A stretch of DNA of 14,692 bases. Source: Terrisporobacter mayombei. GTDB taxonomy: Bacteria; Bacillota; Clostridia; Peptostreptococcales; Peptostreptococcaceae. This document shows, in pieces, positions 6,049 through 14,599 of this stretch. Below the pieces are notes generated by a model that did not search any database, was not told where the DNA came from, and saw only the letters and a program-made list of their open reading frames with translations. How positions within the stretch are numbered: the stretch's first letter is position 1; the number at the start of each line of letters is the position of its first letter. The DNA lies in contig NZ_JACRYU010000010.1 of assembly GCF_014333445.1 (NCBI RefSeq), forward strand, positions 1 through 14,692, read 5' to 3'. Position numbers and translations under genes: made by a program.

Positions 6049-8412
6049 ATGAAAAAAGAGTTTATATTAGAAAATTTAGGATGTGCTAATTGTGCTGCTA
6101 AAATGGAATCTTATATACAAAATCTTGATGAAATAAATAGTGTAAATATAAATTTTCTTAATAAAAAATTAGCAATAGAATATAAAGATAATTCAAATAT
6201 TAAAGATGTTACTAATAAAATAAATAAAATAGTTAAAAGTGTTGAATCAGATGTAGAGCTAAAAGAAGTAAGTAGTACTAAATCGGTTCAGAAAATATTT
6301 ACATTGAAAGACCTGGAGTGTGCTAATTGTGCTGCGAAGATGGAGTCTTCTATAGCGAAAATTGAAGGTGTAGATAATGTAAATATAAATTTTATGAATA
6401 AATTATTAAAACTTGAAATTAATGATGTTACTAAGATGAGTGCTATTATAAATAACATTAAAAATATAGTTGTTTCAATTGAACCAGATGTTAAAGTTAT
6501 TGAATATACAGTAGAAAACAATAAAAAAACAAGTGAAAATATTGATGATGATAATAAAAAATTAAAAAATAAGTTTATTCAACTAGGTATATCAGGTATA
6601 GTTCTTTTAGTTGCATTTTTATGCGAATCATTTAAAGTTTCAGGTTTACTTGTTTCAATTTTATTTATAACTAGTTATTTAATAGCTGGATATAGTACAG
6701 TTTTAGCTGCTGCTAAAAATATAACTAAAGGTAAAGTATTTGATGAGAAATTTTTAGTATCTCTTGCTACAATAGGAGCATTTATCATTGGGGAACATCC
6801 AGAAGCTGTTGCAGTAATGTTATTTTACCAAGTAGGTGAACTTTTCCAAGAATATGCAGTAGGGAAATCTAGAAAATCTATAGCAAACTTAATGGATATT
6901 AGACCTGACTATGCGAATATAAAACGTGGTAATGATATTGTTAAGGTATCTCCTGAAGAAGTATCTACTGGTGATATTATAGTAGTAAAACCAGGTGAAA
7001 AAGTTCCTTTAGATGGTGTTGTAATTGAAGGGAATTCATTACTTGATACTACTGCACTTACGGGAGAATCTGTTCCTCGTGAGATTATGAAAGATAGTGA
7101 AGTATTAAGTGGATGTATTAATATTAATGGAATGATTACAGTTGAAGTAACGAAAGAATTTGGGGAATCTACAGTTACAAAAATTCTTGATTTAGTTGAA
7201 AATGCAAGTAGTAAAAAAGCAAATACAGAAAACTTTATAACTAAATTTGCACGTTATTACACTCCTGTAGTAGTAATCATAGCAGCAGTTCTTGCTATTA
7301 TACCGCCAATATTTATTGAAGGAGCAACATTTGCTGATTGGATATATAGAGCATTAACATTCCTTGTTATATCTTGTCCATGTGCTTTGGTTATATCTGT
7401 ACCACTTAGTTTCTTTGGAGGTATTGGAGGAGCATCAAAATCTGGTGTTCTAGTTAAAGGAAGTAATTATCTTGAAGCACTAGCAGAAACAGAAGTTGTT
7501 GTATTTGATAAAACTGGAACTCTTACTAAAGGAGTATTTAATGTAACCGAAATTAAACCTCAAGGTATAAGTAAAGATGAGTTATTAGAAATTGCTGCTT
7601 ATGCAGAAAGTTATTCTAATCATCCAATTTCAGTATCATTAAAAAAGGCATATAACAGAGAAATAGTTAACTCAAGAATAACAGATCAAGAAGAAATAGC
7701 AGGACATGGTGTTCGTACTATTGTTGATGGAAAAGTTGTTTTTGCAGGTAATGCAAAGTTAATGAAAAAAGAAAATATAGAATACTTTGAAGGTGAATTA
7801 GTAGGAACTATTGTACACGTTGCAGTAAATAATGAATATGTAGGATATATTATTATTTCAGATGAAGTAAAAGAAGACTCTAAGCAAGCAATAAAAGACT
7901 TGAAGTCTTTAAATATAAGAAAAACAGTTATGCTTACAGGTGATGCAAAGAGCGTTGGTGAAAAAGTTGCTAACGAGCTAGGTTTAGATATGGCTTATAC
8001 AGAGCTATTGCCAGCAGATAAGGTTGAAAAAGTTGAAATGTTATTAGATAAAAAGTCTGAAAAAGGAAAATTAGTATTTGTAGGAGATGGAATTAATGAT
8101 GCTCCAGTTCTTGCAAGAGCTGATATTGGTATAGCAATGGGTGGTGTTGGATCAGATGCTGCAATTGAAGCAGCAGATGTAGTTATTATGACTGATGAAC
8201 CATCAAAAATAGCTACTGCTATAAAAGTATCAAAAAGAACTCTTAAGATTGTAAAGCAAAATATTGTATTTGCACTAGGTGTTAAATTTATTGTATTAGT
8301 TTTAGGAGCATTAGGATATGCTGATATGTGGCAAGCAGTGTTTGCAGATGTTGGGGTTTCTGTAATTGCAGTATTAAATGCAATGAGAGCTATGAATATA
8401 GAAAAATTATAA
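6049..8412 (+). CDS. cadA: Cd/Zn/Pb-exporting P1B-type ATPase, CadA-like
   Basis: An inner-membrane pump that exports divalent soft metals using ATP, 787 aa. Two tandem N-terminal heavy-metal-binding domains carry the same motif CANCAAKMES (cysteines 12/15 and 91/94), suggesting internal duplication. After a charged linker, membrane helices begin near residue 175. Catalytic features: TGES in the actuator domain, membrane CPC at 443-445, phosphorylated D487 in DKTGT, the HP motif (SNHPIS), and GDGIND at 679-684. K746 in helix 7 and D767 (DVG) in helix 8 are the P1B-2 signature, supporting Zn/Cd/Pb rather than copper. A good site, AGGAGGAG, precedes the ATG. It is expressed with the upstream CadC-like repressor, and a small membrane protein follows by 23 bases. 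Confidence 0.95.
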   Translation: MKKEFILENLGCANCAAKMESYIQNLDEINSVNINFLNKKLAIEYKDNSNIKDVTNKINKIVKSVESDVELKEVSSTKSVQKIFTLKDLECANCAAKMESSIAKIEGVDNVNINFMNKLLKLEINDVTKMSAIINNIKNIVVSIEPDVKVIEYTVENNKKTSENIDDDNKKLKNKFIQLGISGIVLLVAFLCESFKVSGLLVSILFITSYLIAGYSTVLAAAKNITKGKVFDEKFLVSLATIGAFIIGEHPEAVAVMLFYQVGELFQEYAVGKSRKSIANLMDIRPDYANIKRGNDIVKVSPEEVSTGDIIVVKPGEKVPLDGVVIEGNSLLDTTALTGESVPREIMKDSEVLSGCININGMITVEVTKEFGESTVTKILDLVENASSKKANTENFITKFARYYTPVVVIIAAVLAIIPPIFIEGATFADWIYRALTFLVISCPCALVISVPLSFFGGIGGASKSGVLVKGSNYLEALAETEVVVFDKTGTLTKGVFNVTEIKPQGISKDELLEIAAYAESYSNHPISVSLKKAYNREIVNSRITDQEEIAGHGVRTIVDGKVVFAGNAKLMKKENIEYFEGELVGTIVHVAVNNEYVGYIIISDEVKEDSKQAIKDLKSLNIRKTVMLTGDAKSVGEKVANELGLDMAYTELLPADKVEKVEMLLDKKSEKGKLVFVGDGINDAPVLARADIGIAMGGVGSDAAIEAADVVIMTDEPSKIATAIKVSKRTLKIVKQNIVFALGVKFIVLVLGALGYADMWQAVFADVGVSVIAVLNAMRAMNIEKL

Positions 8413-8435
8413 AATTAAATAGAGGAGAATTAAAT

Positions 8436-8678
8436 ATGAGGTGTGGATTTTATGGATATAATGGATTTTATGGTAATCCATGGGTAAGTATTCTTACAGT
8501 TGCATTGAGATTTATACTATTTGTACTGGTAATTAAATTAGTAATTAAAATGGTTAAAGGTTATAAAAATAATAAAGATAATAGAGATACTTTAAATACG
8601 CTAGATCAAATGTTTATAAAAGGCGAAATAAATGAAGATGAATATAAACTAAAGAGACGTATTATATTAGAAAAATAA
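8436..8678 (+). CDS. Small membrane protein with SHOCT domain
   Basis: 80 aa, starting at ATG 8436 after AGAGGAGAA; an in-frame start further upstream would overlap the ATPase gene and has no such site. The N-terminus is glycine- and tyrosine-rich (CGFYGYNGFYG). One hydrophobic helix spans about 17-39 and is followed by a lysine-rich cytoplasmic stretch. The end (about 55-80, LDQMFIKGEINEDEYKLKR) fits the short C-terminal SHOCT motif, thought to mediate oligomerisation or membrane association. It lies 23 bases after the ATPase gene and before the terminator, so it is the third gene of the metal operon. A role in metal tolerance is inferred only from this position. Confidence 0.75.
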   Translation: MRCGFYGYNGFYGNPWVSILTVALRFILFVLVIKLVIKMVKGYKNNKDNRDTLNTLDQMFIKGEINEDEYKLKRRIILEK

Positions 8679-8683
8679 AAATT

Positions 8684-8722
8684 AAAAGTCAGACGAAAAG
8701 TTCCATTTCGTCTGGCTTTTTT
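8684..8722 (+). terminator. Terminator of the cad operon
   Basis: 15-base arms 8684-8698 and 8706-8720 pair with one G-U, around a 7-base loop, and end in six Ts. It lies five bases after the SHOCT gene stop. Confidence 0.9.
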
Positions 8723-8965
8723 ACATTTTTACGTTTAATGAAACATTTCTTATTGTGAATATATACAATCTTAAACTAAATTTTCATATTTCAAGTTAAT
8801 ATAATCAAAAGTTGTATATTAAAATAAATAGATGTTTTGTAGACAATTTTGAGGTGTCATAACTTTAAGTTTATGATAAAGGTAAAAGTATTTAGTAAAT
8901 TGAAGTGATACATAGGTATCAAAACTACGTTTCATTAATATAATACGAACTACTTACAACAAATT
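8723..8965. other. Non-coding stretch downstream of the cad operon
   Basis: No convincing gene. A near-palindrome (TCATAACTT / AAGTTTATGA, 8857-8876) could be a protein-binding site. On the minus strand a 38-codon frame starts at ATG (8935) and ends at 8819, but it has no ribosome binding site and I do not recognise the product. TTAATGAAAC at 8735-8744 recurs inverted at 8929-8938, weakly suggesting a decayed mobile fragment. Confidence 0.35.
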
Positions 8966-9018
8966 AAACAACCATACCTTAGTATTTATTGAAATCACTA
9001 AGATATGGTTGTTTTTTT
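8966..9018 (+). terminator. Orphan terminator next to the right end of the cad unit
   Basis: 16-base arms 8966-8981 and 8999-9014 pair at 15 of 16 positions around a 17-base loop, followed by more Ts. No gene now ends here; the upstream gene has been lost, or the hairpin shields the unit from outside transcription. It lies 10 bases inside the right inverted end. Confidence 0.7.
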
Positions 9019-9027
9019 ATTATAATT

Positions 9028-9051
9028 ATCACGAGGTTAGCTAACAGAGCC
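9028..9051 (-). repeat. Right inverted terminal repeat of the cad unit
   Basis: Reverse complement begins GGCTCTGTTAGCTAAC and matches 4948-4971 at 23 of 24 positions. It abuts the right copy of the 8-bp direct repeat. Confidence 0.8.
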
Positions 9052-9059
9052 TTTAATTA
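9052..9059. repeat. Right 8-bp target-site duplication TTTAATTA
   Basis: Exact direct copy of 4940-4947, abutting the right inverted end. Removing the unit and one copy would restore a junction between the ligase terminator and the 9060-9154 spacer. Confidence 0.75.
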
Positions 9060-9124
9060 ATATATATATAGTATTAGAATCACTAAAAATACATTTTTCA
9101 ATATTTTAATATATTGATAAGTAG

Positions 9125-9152
9125 AAGGTAGGAGCATAGCTCTTACCTTTTT
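9125..9152. terminator. Terminator between the convergent operons
   Basis: AAGGTAGGAGC (9125-9135) pairs with GCTCTTACCTT (9139-9149) with one G-U around a 3-base loop. The T-run is best for the plus strand, so it would stop read-through toward the 1330-aa gene. On the minus strand it begins about five bases after that gene's stop and has a poorer U-tract. The 9060-9124 spacer otherwise holds only a small dyad (9098-9104 with 9111-9117). Confidence 0.65.
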
Positions 9153-9154
9153 TA

Positions 9155-12100
9155 TTAGGCTTGTTGCAATAATCTTTTAGAAGTTATATTAAAAGTTATA
9201 ACTTCTTCTATAAAATCATTCTTTGGCATTCCCAAGCATCCATATACATAATCTTCACCAAGGATATTGATTGCTTGAACAAAAGCCCTTCTTTTAGCCG
9301 CAAATCTTCTTGAAATCTGAAATTTCTTAGCTAAGTTATCAGTACTATAAAATAACTCCATATCTTTGCGTAGATACTCACATAGCGTTGATAGTGCATA
9401 TATAGTAGGGATATGGAATGTACATTCAAAGCAAGTTTGGTATTTTCCAGGGTATTTACAATTATTGTTGCCTAACAAGCAAGGAGTATCACAACCCTCC
9501 ATCGAAGACAGTTTTCTTGCATATAAGTCAGACAGTAGAAGTTGAGTTTCTTCAAATGTTTTTGTTTCCAAGTACTCAATAACATGTTTATAGTCTCCGT
9601 AAACAGTATTTAAGAACCCAACATTAGCATTTATTGACTGAATACTTCCAAAGGCATTATTTAGCTTGCAGGCATGCTCTGTGACCTCTTCAAATGTACC
9701 TATTTCATTATTATTTAACTTGTATGCTAATAGTGTAGCAACAAATCCAAATTCGCCACGTTGAAATAGTTGCTTACTAAGGCTATTTATACCTCTAAAA
9801 TCTAGATAATGAGTTGTTGAGTTTAAATCAACGTGTGCTCTCATTATTTTAGAGTATAATGCTGCTTTTGAATCTCCAGATAAATTTGCAATATAATAAA
9901 CATAAGACATTATGGTTCTATTGAATTTTCTTGAATAAAATGTAAAATTTTCGATATTTATATCAGTAAAAAACGTTTCTAATTGAGTCTTAGTTATATT
10001 ATTATTACTTGTATTGAAAATCATTAAGGTATCGAATCCAATAATATTATACTTTTTATGAAATAAAGTTAATAAAAGTATTGCACTAGATAGTGAAGGA
10101 GCAAGTTCATCTGAACAGAAGAAAACTCCTTTCATTTGTGTTTTTGAAATAATTATCTCCCATTGTCTAATTCTTTCTATAACAGCTCTAGCAACTTTAA
10201 TTTCTAGTTTATTATTATCAAACCAACTAAAGTCATTAATTTCTAACTGGTCAACAAGATCGAAGATATTAACCATTTGAGGAAAATCTCGAACATCACC
10301 ATGTCTCCAAGCGTTATTAAGATGTAGCATTACATATAGCCAAGAAGATGCATAAGTACAAGTATTATAAGTTCTAATTTCTTCAAGTGATAACTTAATA
10401 TGCTTATCTAAATCAGTACAATAATTAAATATCTCAGAGTAAATCTCAAATTCATATATACTTTTATCTTGTTTCTTTTTATCTAGTTCTTCTTCAGTTA
10501 TATAATTAGGATTATTTATATTCTTTAGATTGAACTTACAGTTAATATCTCTATTTTTACCATGTGATAAATCAGCATAAACATATCTAAGAAATCTATA
10601 AAACTCCATTTGATAAGATATGGATAATGTATTTTGGAAAAAGTTTATTTTGTTGCTGCTTAATAAATAAATTTCATTTACTTCATGTATATCTAGTAGT
10701 TTTTTTAATTCCACTGTTACTCTAATTAGAGTTGAAATTATGCCTTGTAAGACTCCTCCCTTGCTTTGGGTTTTATTCAGATATCTTTTACAATATTTAA
10801 ACCATATATTTTTTGTATATTCTGTATTATCATTAAATTTATCCCAGAGATTAGTACTTTCAAGTCGAAGCAAAAATGTGTCGTAATTGCTTGTTCCAAA
10901 TAGATTATGGTCAATGATAATTTTACGTTCATTAGAAGAAGTAAAGTTGTGTACATCAGACAACCTATAGCATTTATTATTTGTTTGTCCGTTATAGACT
11001 TTTAGACAATCGGGAATGTCAAAACGTTCTAATATATCTGCAGCTCTAGTACATTCATAATCACATAATAATGTATTTTCTGCTTCTTGAACAAATATAT
11101 ATTCATTGAAAAAGGCTTTTTCAATAGATTCACATTTTGATAAAAGGTTATTCACCTCAGAGCGTTTATAAACTTTTAGCGCCGCAAAAAAATCACCTAC
11201 ACAAGGAATATATGGAGGAATATCATATAAATTAAGAATATCTTTTAGATAAGTTGTATTATATTTTTTAAATATACTTATCATATACTCATCATTCGTT
11301 CTAATATAATTTTTATAAAATTCTTCTTGTTTAGATTTTAAAATATCAATATATTCTTTTTTTATATACCTGCTTGTTTTGTACATAAAGCTATCTTCAA
11401 ATGCAGATATGTCCTCTAGTGATTTAGCTAGGGATCTCTCATGTAAACCACCCAATAATTCTGCGCAATCAGAAAGGTTTAAATAGAGCCCGCTATTTGC
11501 TTTAGAGGCAAGATGAAAGATGTTGTCATTGGATTCCTCGTTAATAAAATCTTCTACTTCTGAAAGTTTATAAAAGACACTTTTTCTTCCTATAATATCA
11601 TCTGTTGTAGGGATATATATTGGAGGAGAATATCTCTTTAAAACTTTATTGACTTTTGAAATATCAATATCTTTAAAATATATTTCTTTGGCCTGTGTTG
11701 TACTTATATAGTTATTAAAAAATGTCTGTTGAAGATTTTTTATTCTATTGACATCCTCTGTTTTGACATATTTAATTCCTCCAAACATAAATGTATCTAA
11801 ATGATACTCAGAAGACTTTGTGAAAAAAGTTCTTAATGTACGAATAGGTATATTAAGACTATTTAAACAACTATCTAGTGAAATATATAACCCTTCATTA
11901 ACTAAATCTTCCATACTATCTTTAGACAGCAGAGAAGGAGTAGTTTCTTTTTGGGCGTTATGTACATCTGATTTTAAGTATGCAATACGTCCAACTTTAT
12001 TGCCATTGTGAAGAGATTTGTTTAGTATGGCTTGATATGTAGGAGGTATATTAACTTTTGGTAAAACATATTCAACCATTTGTCTGGTAGTTAGATTAAG

Positions 12101-13147
12101 TGCTTCTCTTCTTGGGTAATGATCTTTAAAAAATTGTTTACAATCATTTATTAAATTTTGGATATACTCAAAGTCAAATAATTTAACATTATTATCACCG
12201 TAAATAAAAGGGATATCTGCCGTTTTAAGATACCGCCTTGAAACTTCTAATAAATCCATAGCTGTTTCATAAGATATATATTTTCTTTCATTTTCATCTA
12301 AAAAATAATCTCCACATGCTCTATATTTTGAACGTGGCTTTATATTATTTTGGGATAAATATATTTCAACATCTGTTTTTAAGTAAGCTACTTGTCCAAC
12401 TGAATCTTTTTTGCGACTTAATATACGTTGAAGGTCAGTTGGAATTTTAACACTAGGAGTAATGTTTGTAAAGTGTTGAGATGTTAATTTCTCTGCTTCC
12501 TTTCTTGTATAATGCTTATCAAAGAATATATTATACTCTTCAATTAAGGATTCTATATATTGTAGTTCATAAAATTTCTTATTCTTTGATATAAGATAAG
12601 GAATATCCATCTGATTAAAACACCATGCAGTTGAATCTAAAGTGCTTATAGCTGTATTTTTGTCAACGTATTTTTTATTATTTTCATCTATTATATAAGT
12701 GTCACTTTCATATAAAAGAGCACACTTAGCCTTGGGCGGTGATATTTCTTTCCACAGCGTATCAACATCTGCTTTCCTGAAAGCAATTCTTGATCCTTTT
12801 TCACTTTTATGAACAGATTTATTTAATATTCTTTGTAAGTCAATTGGTACTTTAACCTTATATTCATCAAAAGTTCCATTACGAACACTGCTTGGTGAAG
12901 TTAATGATATTAATTCTGTTTTTGTATAATGAAGGCTGAAAAAGTTTCGACACTCTTCAATAAGTTTTTCTATATAATCTAAGTCATAAGCGTTACTATT
13001 ATCTTTTAGTTTGATTGATGGTATTTTTAAAAGTTTAATATTGTGAGAACGGATCTCTAATAATTCTTCAACGATATTCTTTCTAATATATCTTTTTTTA
13101 TCTGGTCCAATATAAATTGATTCTTCATCATAAGTCAGAGAATTCAT
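9155..13147 (-). CDS. Giant modular tyrosine-recombinase-like protein
   Basis: 1330 aa; I know no named family with this layout. Residues 11-735 are about 5.5 modules of ~130 aa. Each full module has a segment like HYTRKEAEKLT, an IP..Q.IL segment, and ends in a Y-[KR/L]-x-[SDE]-[DE]-V motif (about 123-129, 254-260, 389-395, 526-531, 660-665, 727-732). These read like repeated small helix-turn-helix DNA-binding units. The later part fits a diverged tyrosine recombinase: R948 (WRHGD), K1002, R1077 (FNRTI), H1105 and Y1114, with the usual nine-residue spacing between the last two; the histidine before the second arginine is absent. A cysteine cluster follows (C1219, C1223, C1230, C1239, C1242), then a possible helix-turn-helix at about 1270-1297. 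The start overlaps the upstream stop (TAATG) and follows AAAGGAGG, so translation is coupled to the 445-aa recombinase. Function as target-recognising recombinase partner is inference. Confidence 0.8.
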   Translation of the reverse strand: MNSLTYDEESIYIGPDKKRYIRKNIVEELLEIRSHNIKLLKIPSIKLKDNSNAYDLDYIEKLIEECRNFFSLHYTKTELISLTSPSSVRNGTFDEYKVKVPIDLQRILNKSVHKSEKGSRIAFRKADVDTLWKEISPPKAKCALLYESDTYIIDENNKKYVDKNTAISTLDSTAWCFNQMDIPYLISKNKKFYELQYIESLIEEYNIFFDKHYTRKEAEKLTSQHFTNITPSVKIPTDLQRILSRKKDSVGQVAYLKTDVEIYLSQNNIKPRSKYRACGDYFLDENERKYISYETAMDLLEVSRRYLKTADIPFIYGDNNVKLFDFEYIQNLINDCKQFFKDHYPRREALNLTTRQMVEYVLPKVNIPPTYQAILNKSLHNGNKVGRIAYLKSDVHNAQKETTPSLLSKDSMEDLVNEGLYISLDSCLNSLNIPIRTLRTFFTKSSEYHLDTFMFGGIKYVKTEDVNRIKNLQQTFFNNYISTTQAKEIYFKDIDISKVNKVLKRYSPPIYIPTTDDIIGRKSVFYKLSEVEDFINEESNDNIFHLASKANSGLYLNLSDCAELLGGLHERSLAKSLEDISAFEDSFMYKTSRYIKKEYIDILKSKQEEFYKNYIRTNDEYMISIFKKYNTTYLKDILNLYDIPPYIPCVGDFFAALKVYKRSEVNNLLSKCESIEKAFFNEYIFVQEAENTLLCDYECTRAADILERFDIPDCLKVYNGQTNNKCYRLSDVHNFTSSNERKIIIDHNLFGTSNYDTFLLRLESTNLWDKFNDNTEYTKNIWFKYCKRYLNKTQSKGGVLQGIISTLIRVTVELKKLLDIHEVNEIYLLSSNKINFFQNTLSISYQMEFYRFLRYVYADLSHGKNRDINCKFNLKNINNPNYITEEELDKKKQDKSIYEFEIYSEIFNYCTDLDKHIKLSLEEIRTYNTCTYASSWLYVMLHLNNAWRHGDVRDFPQMVNIFDLVDQLEINDFSWFDNNKLEIKVARAVIERIRQWEIIISKTQMKGVFFCSDELAPSLSSAILLLTLFHKKYNIIGFDTLMIFNTSNNNITKTQLETFFTDINIENFTFYSRKFNRTIMSYVYYIANLSGDSKAALYSKIMRAHVDLNSTTHYLDFRGINSLSKQLFQRGEFGFVATLLAYKLNNNEIGTFEEVTEHACKLNNAFGSIQSINANVGFLNTVYGDYKHVIEYLETKTFEETQLLLSDLYARKLSSMEGCDTPCLLGNNNCKYPGKYQTCFECTFHIPTIYALSTLCEYLRKDMELFYSTDNLAKKFQISRRFAAKRRAFVQAINILGEDYVYGCLGMPKNDFIEEVITFNITSKRLLQQA

Positions 13148-14484
13148 TAAGAAGCCTCCTTTAGTTTGTATCTACTTTTTGTCTGAGAAGCAATAACACT
13201 TACTATATCAATTGCACTAGCTACTGTTTGTGTAACAGTTTGTACATCTATATATGTAGCAGATGATTTCTCACTGGAATCACCTCTTAATATCATTAAA
13301 AGTTTGGTGTCAACCTCACCAGTATGAGGGTTATTAACATAACCTTTTTTTATAAGATGATTGGTAAAGACGTGTCTGCCTATATGGGTTCCCCAAGTTT
13401 TACTTGCCAATTCAGTAAAAAGTGAAGGATATTCTTTTTCTAAAAACTCCTTTAAGAAATTAAATTTTAACTTAGCAAACTCTTTCTGATACACTTCACC
13501 TGTCATAGGATCTCCGTAAGAATTGATAAATAAAGCATTGTGATTATCGGAAGATTTTCTTTTCTTTAGAAATTCCATATGACTTTTCCAGTACTCAAAT
13601 AACTTACCATTAAAATTAAATACTGGTTGGTTCTCTCTAGTTTTTTTTATTTGAGAGTACTCTGTATTAATTCCTCTATACAAAAATAATTGTTTTTGTC
13701 TATCATCAATACTTAGTGACATGTAATTTTCATCTTCAAAAACCTCAACAGCGTCATGAGTTAAATTAACAACCTCCCCAAGTCTAAGTCCACCCATCAT
13801 TTGAAATGCTACACCTAGAGCTATATTTTTATGATACTTAAATGCATAATCTAAAAATAAGTTCCAAACGTCCTCATCCATATCTTTTAAGACATTAGAA
13901 TTATTTTTGTCAGTAGGTGGATAATCTATGAAATAGTTAGGGTCGTGATCAAAAGGAGAAATTAAAGTGCTAATAGTGCCATTCTTAGTTTCCTTAGTTA
14001 CCCTTTGTATTTCAGTGTCTGGGCCAGTTATATTTAACTTATATAAAAACTCATAAAATAATAATAGAGTATTTTCTGTCTTTTTTACTGTTTGAAAATC
14101 TAAAAGTTTAACATCTTCTTTTAATGTAAATTTATTTTTTACTACGCGTTGTTTTGTAGAAATGTGATTTAAATAGTGCTCTAAGTGATGAAAGTTTAGT
14201 TTTTCTAATCCTCCCATCTTTAAATCCTTAAATAAAGGATCAGTTTCTAAGTTAGCGTGGTAGTTTATATGATTTAAAAAATTACATAAACTATAGGCTG
14301 TTTTTCTTTTTGTATTTATAGATGCATCATTATGTAGGTGTCTAATTAAATGAGTAAATGCACTTGGAAGCCAAACTGAAGAATCCTTGTCATCTTTTAC
14401 TACTATAATAATTCCATCTTCTGTTGTTTTGCCATAATCATGTATTTTTGAAATAGGCGTTCTTTTTACACCGTAAACTTTCAT
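13147..14484 (-). CDS. Tyrosine recombinase (TnpA-like)
   Basis: First gene of the right operon, a site-specific tyrosine recombinase of 445 aa. The start at 14484 follows AAGGAGGGA (14494-14502); an in-frame ATG at 14517 has no binding site, so the longer 456-aa form is less likely. The N-terminal ~180 aa look like a core-binding (SAM-like) domain. Catalytic residues: R234 (GGLRLGE), a lysine-rich strand (IKKTRE), H367-x-x-R370-H371 (HIGRH) and nucleophile Y411 (ATYID). The residue nine before the tyrosine, usually H or W, is D402 (RGDSS). The stop overlaps the start of the 1330-aa gene by one base. Its place ahead of a larger recombinase-like gene recalls tnpA-tnpB order in Tn554 and the overlapping genes of recombinase-in-trio elements. 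Confidence 0.9.
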   Translation of the reverse strand: MKVYGVKRTPISKIHDYGKTTEDGIIIVVKDDKDSSVWLPSAFTHLIRHLHNDASINTKRKTAYSLCNFLNHINYHANLETDPLFKDLKMGGLEKLNFHHLEHYLNHISTKQRVVKNKFTLKEDVKLLDFQTVKKTENTLLLFYEFLYKLNITGPDTEIQRVTKETKNGTISTLISPFDHDPNYFIDYPPTDKNNSNVLKDMDEDVWNLFLDYAFKYHKNIALGVAFQMMGGLRLGEVVNLTHDAVEVFEDENYMSLSIDDRQKQLFLYRGINTEYSQIKKTRENQPVFNFNGKLFEYWKSHMEFLKKRKSSDNHNALFINSYGDPMTGEVYQKEFAKLKFNFLKEFLEKEYPSLFTELASKTWGTHIGRHVFTNHLIKKGYVNNPHTGEVDTKLLMILRGDSSEKSSATYIDVQTVTQTVASAIDIVSVIASQTKSRYKLKEAS

Positions 14485-14599
14485 TAAGCCTAATCCCTCC
14501 TTACTATATTTTTTCATTGTTATTTATATAAAATAAATGTACATAAATTTATTAAACATGGTAAACTTTATAAGTGATTATTTAAATGTATTTACTATA

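Larger units (their letters stand above)
4948..9051. mobile_element. Inserted transposase-less unit carrying cadmium resistance
   Basis: A 4104-bp unit bounded by 24-bp inverted ends (4948-4971 and 9028-9051, 23 of 24 identical, starting GGCTCTGTTAGCTAAC). It is flanked by a perfect 8-bp direct repeat TTTAATTA (4940-4947 and 9052-9059). GGnnCTGTT ends and an 8-bp duplication are hallmarks of the IS6 family (compare IS26 and IS1216). No transposase frame is present inside. It could have moved with a transposase supplied in trans, or be a composite transposon that lost its IS copies. It sits in the convergent gap between the two recombinase operons, where it breaks no gene. Confidence 0.75.

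Noticed and set aside
6288..6521. Antisense open frame within the ATPase gene
   Set aside because: Opposite the second metal-binding domain; a shadow of that coding strand.
8328..8435. Upstream extension of the SHOCT protein into the ATPase gene
   Set aside because: It overlaps the ATPase C-terminus, while the ATG at 8436 has a proper ribosome binding site and gives a clean membrane protein.
8819..8935. 38-codon minus-strand frame downstream of the cad operon
   Set aside because: No ribosome binding site and no recognisable product; kept only as a note in the spacer description.
163..9152. Similarity between the hairpins at 163-192 and 9125-9152
   Set aside because: Both contain AAGGTAGG and end in Ts, but the stems differ in sequence; most likely two independent terminators.
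11820..12011. Plus-strand 63-codon frame inside the 1330-aa gene
   Set aside because: Short, no binding site, and fully inside a gene with visible repeat structure on the minus strand.
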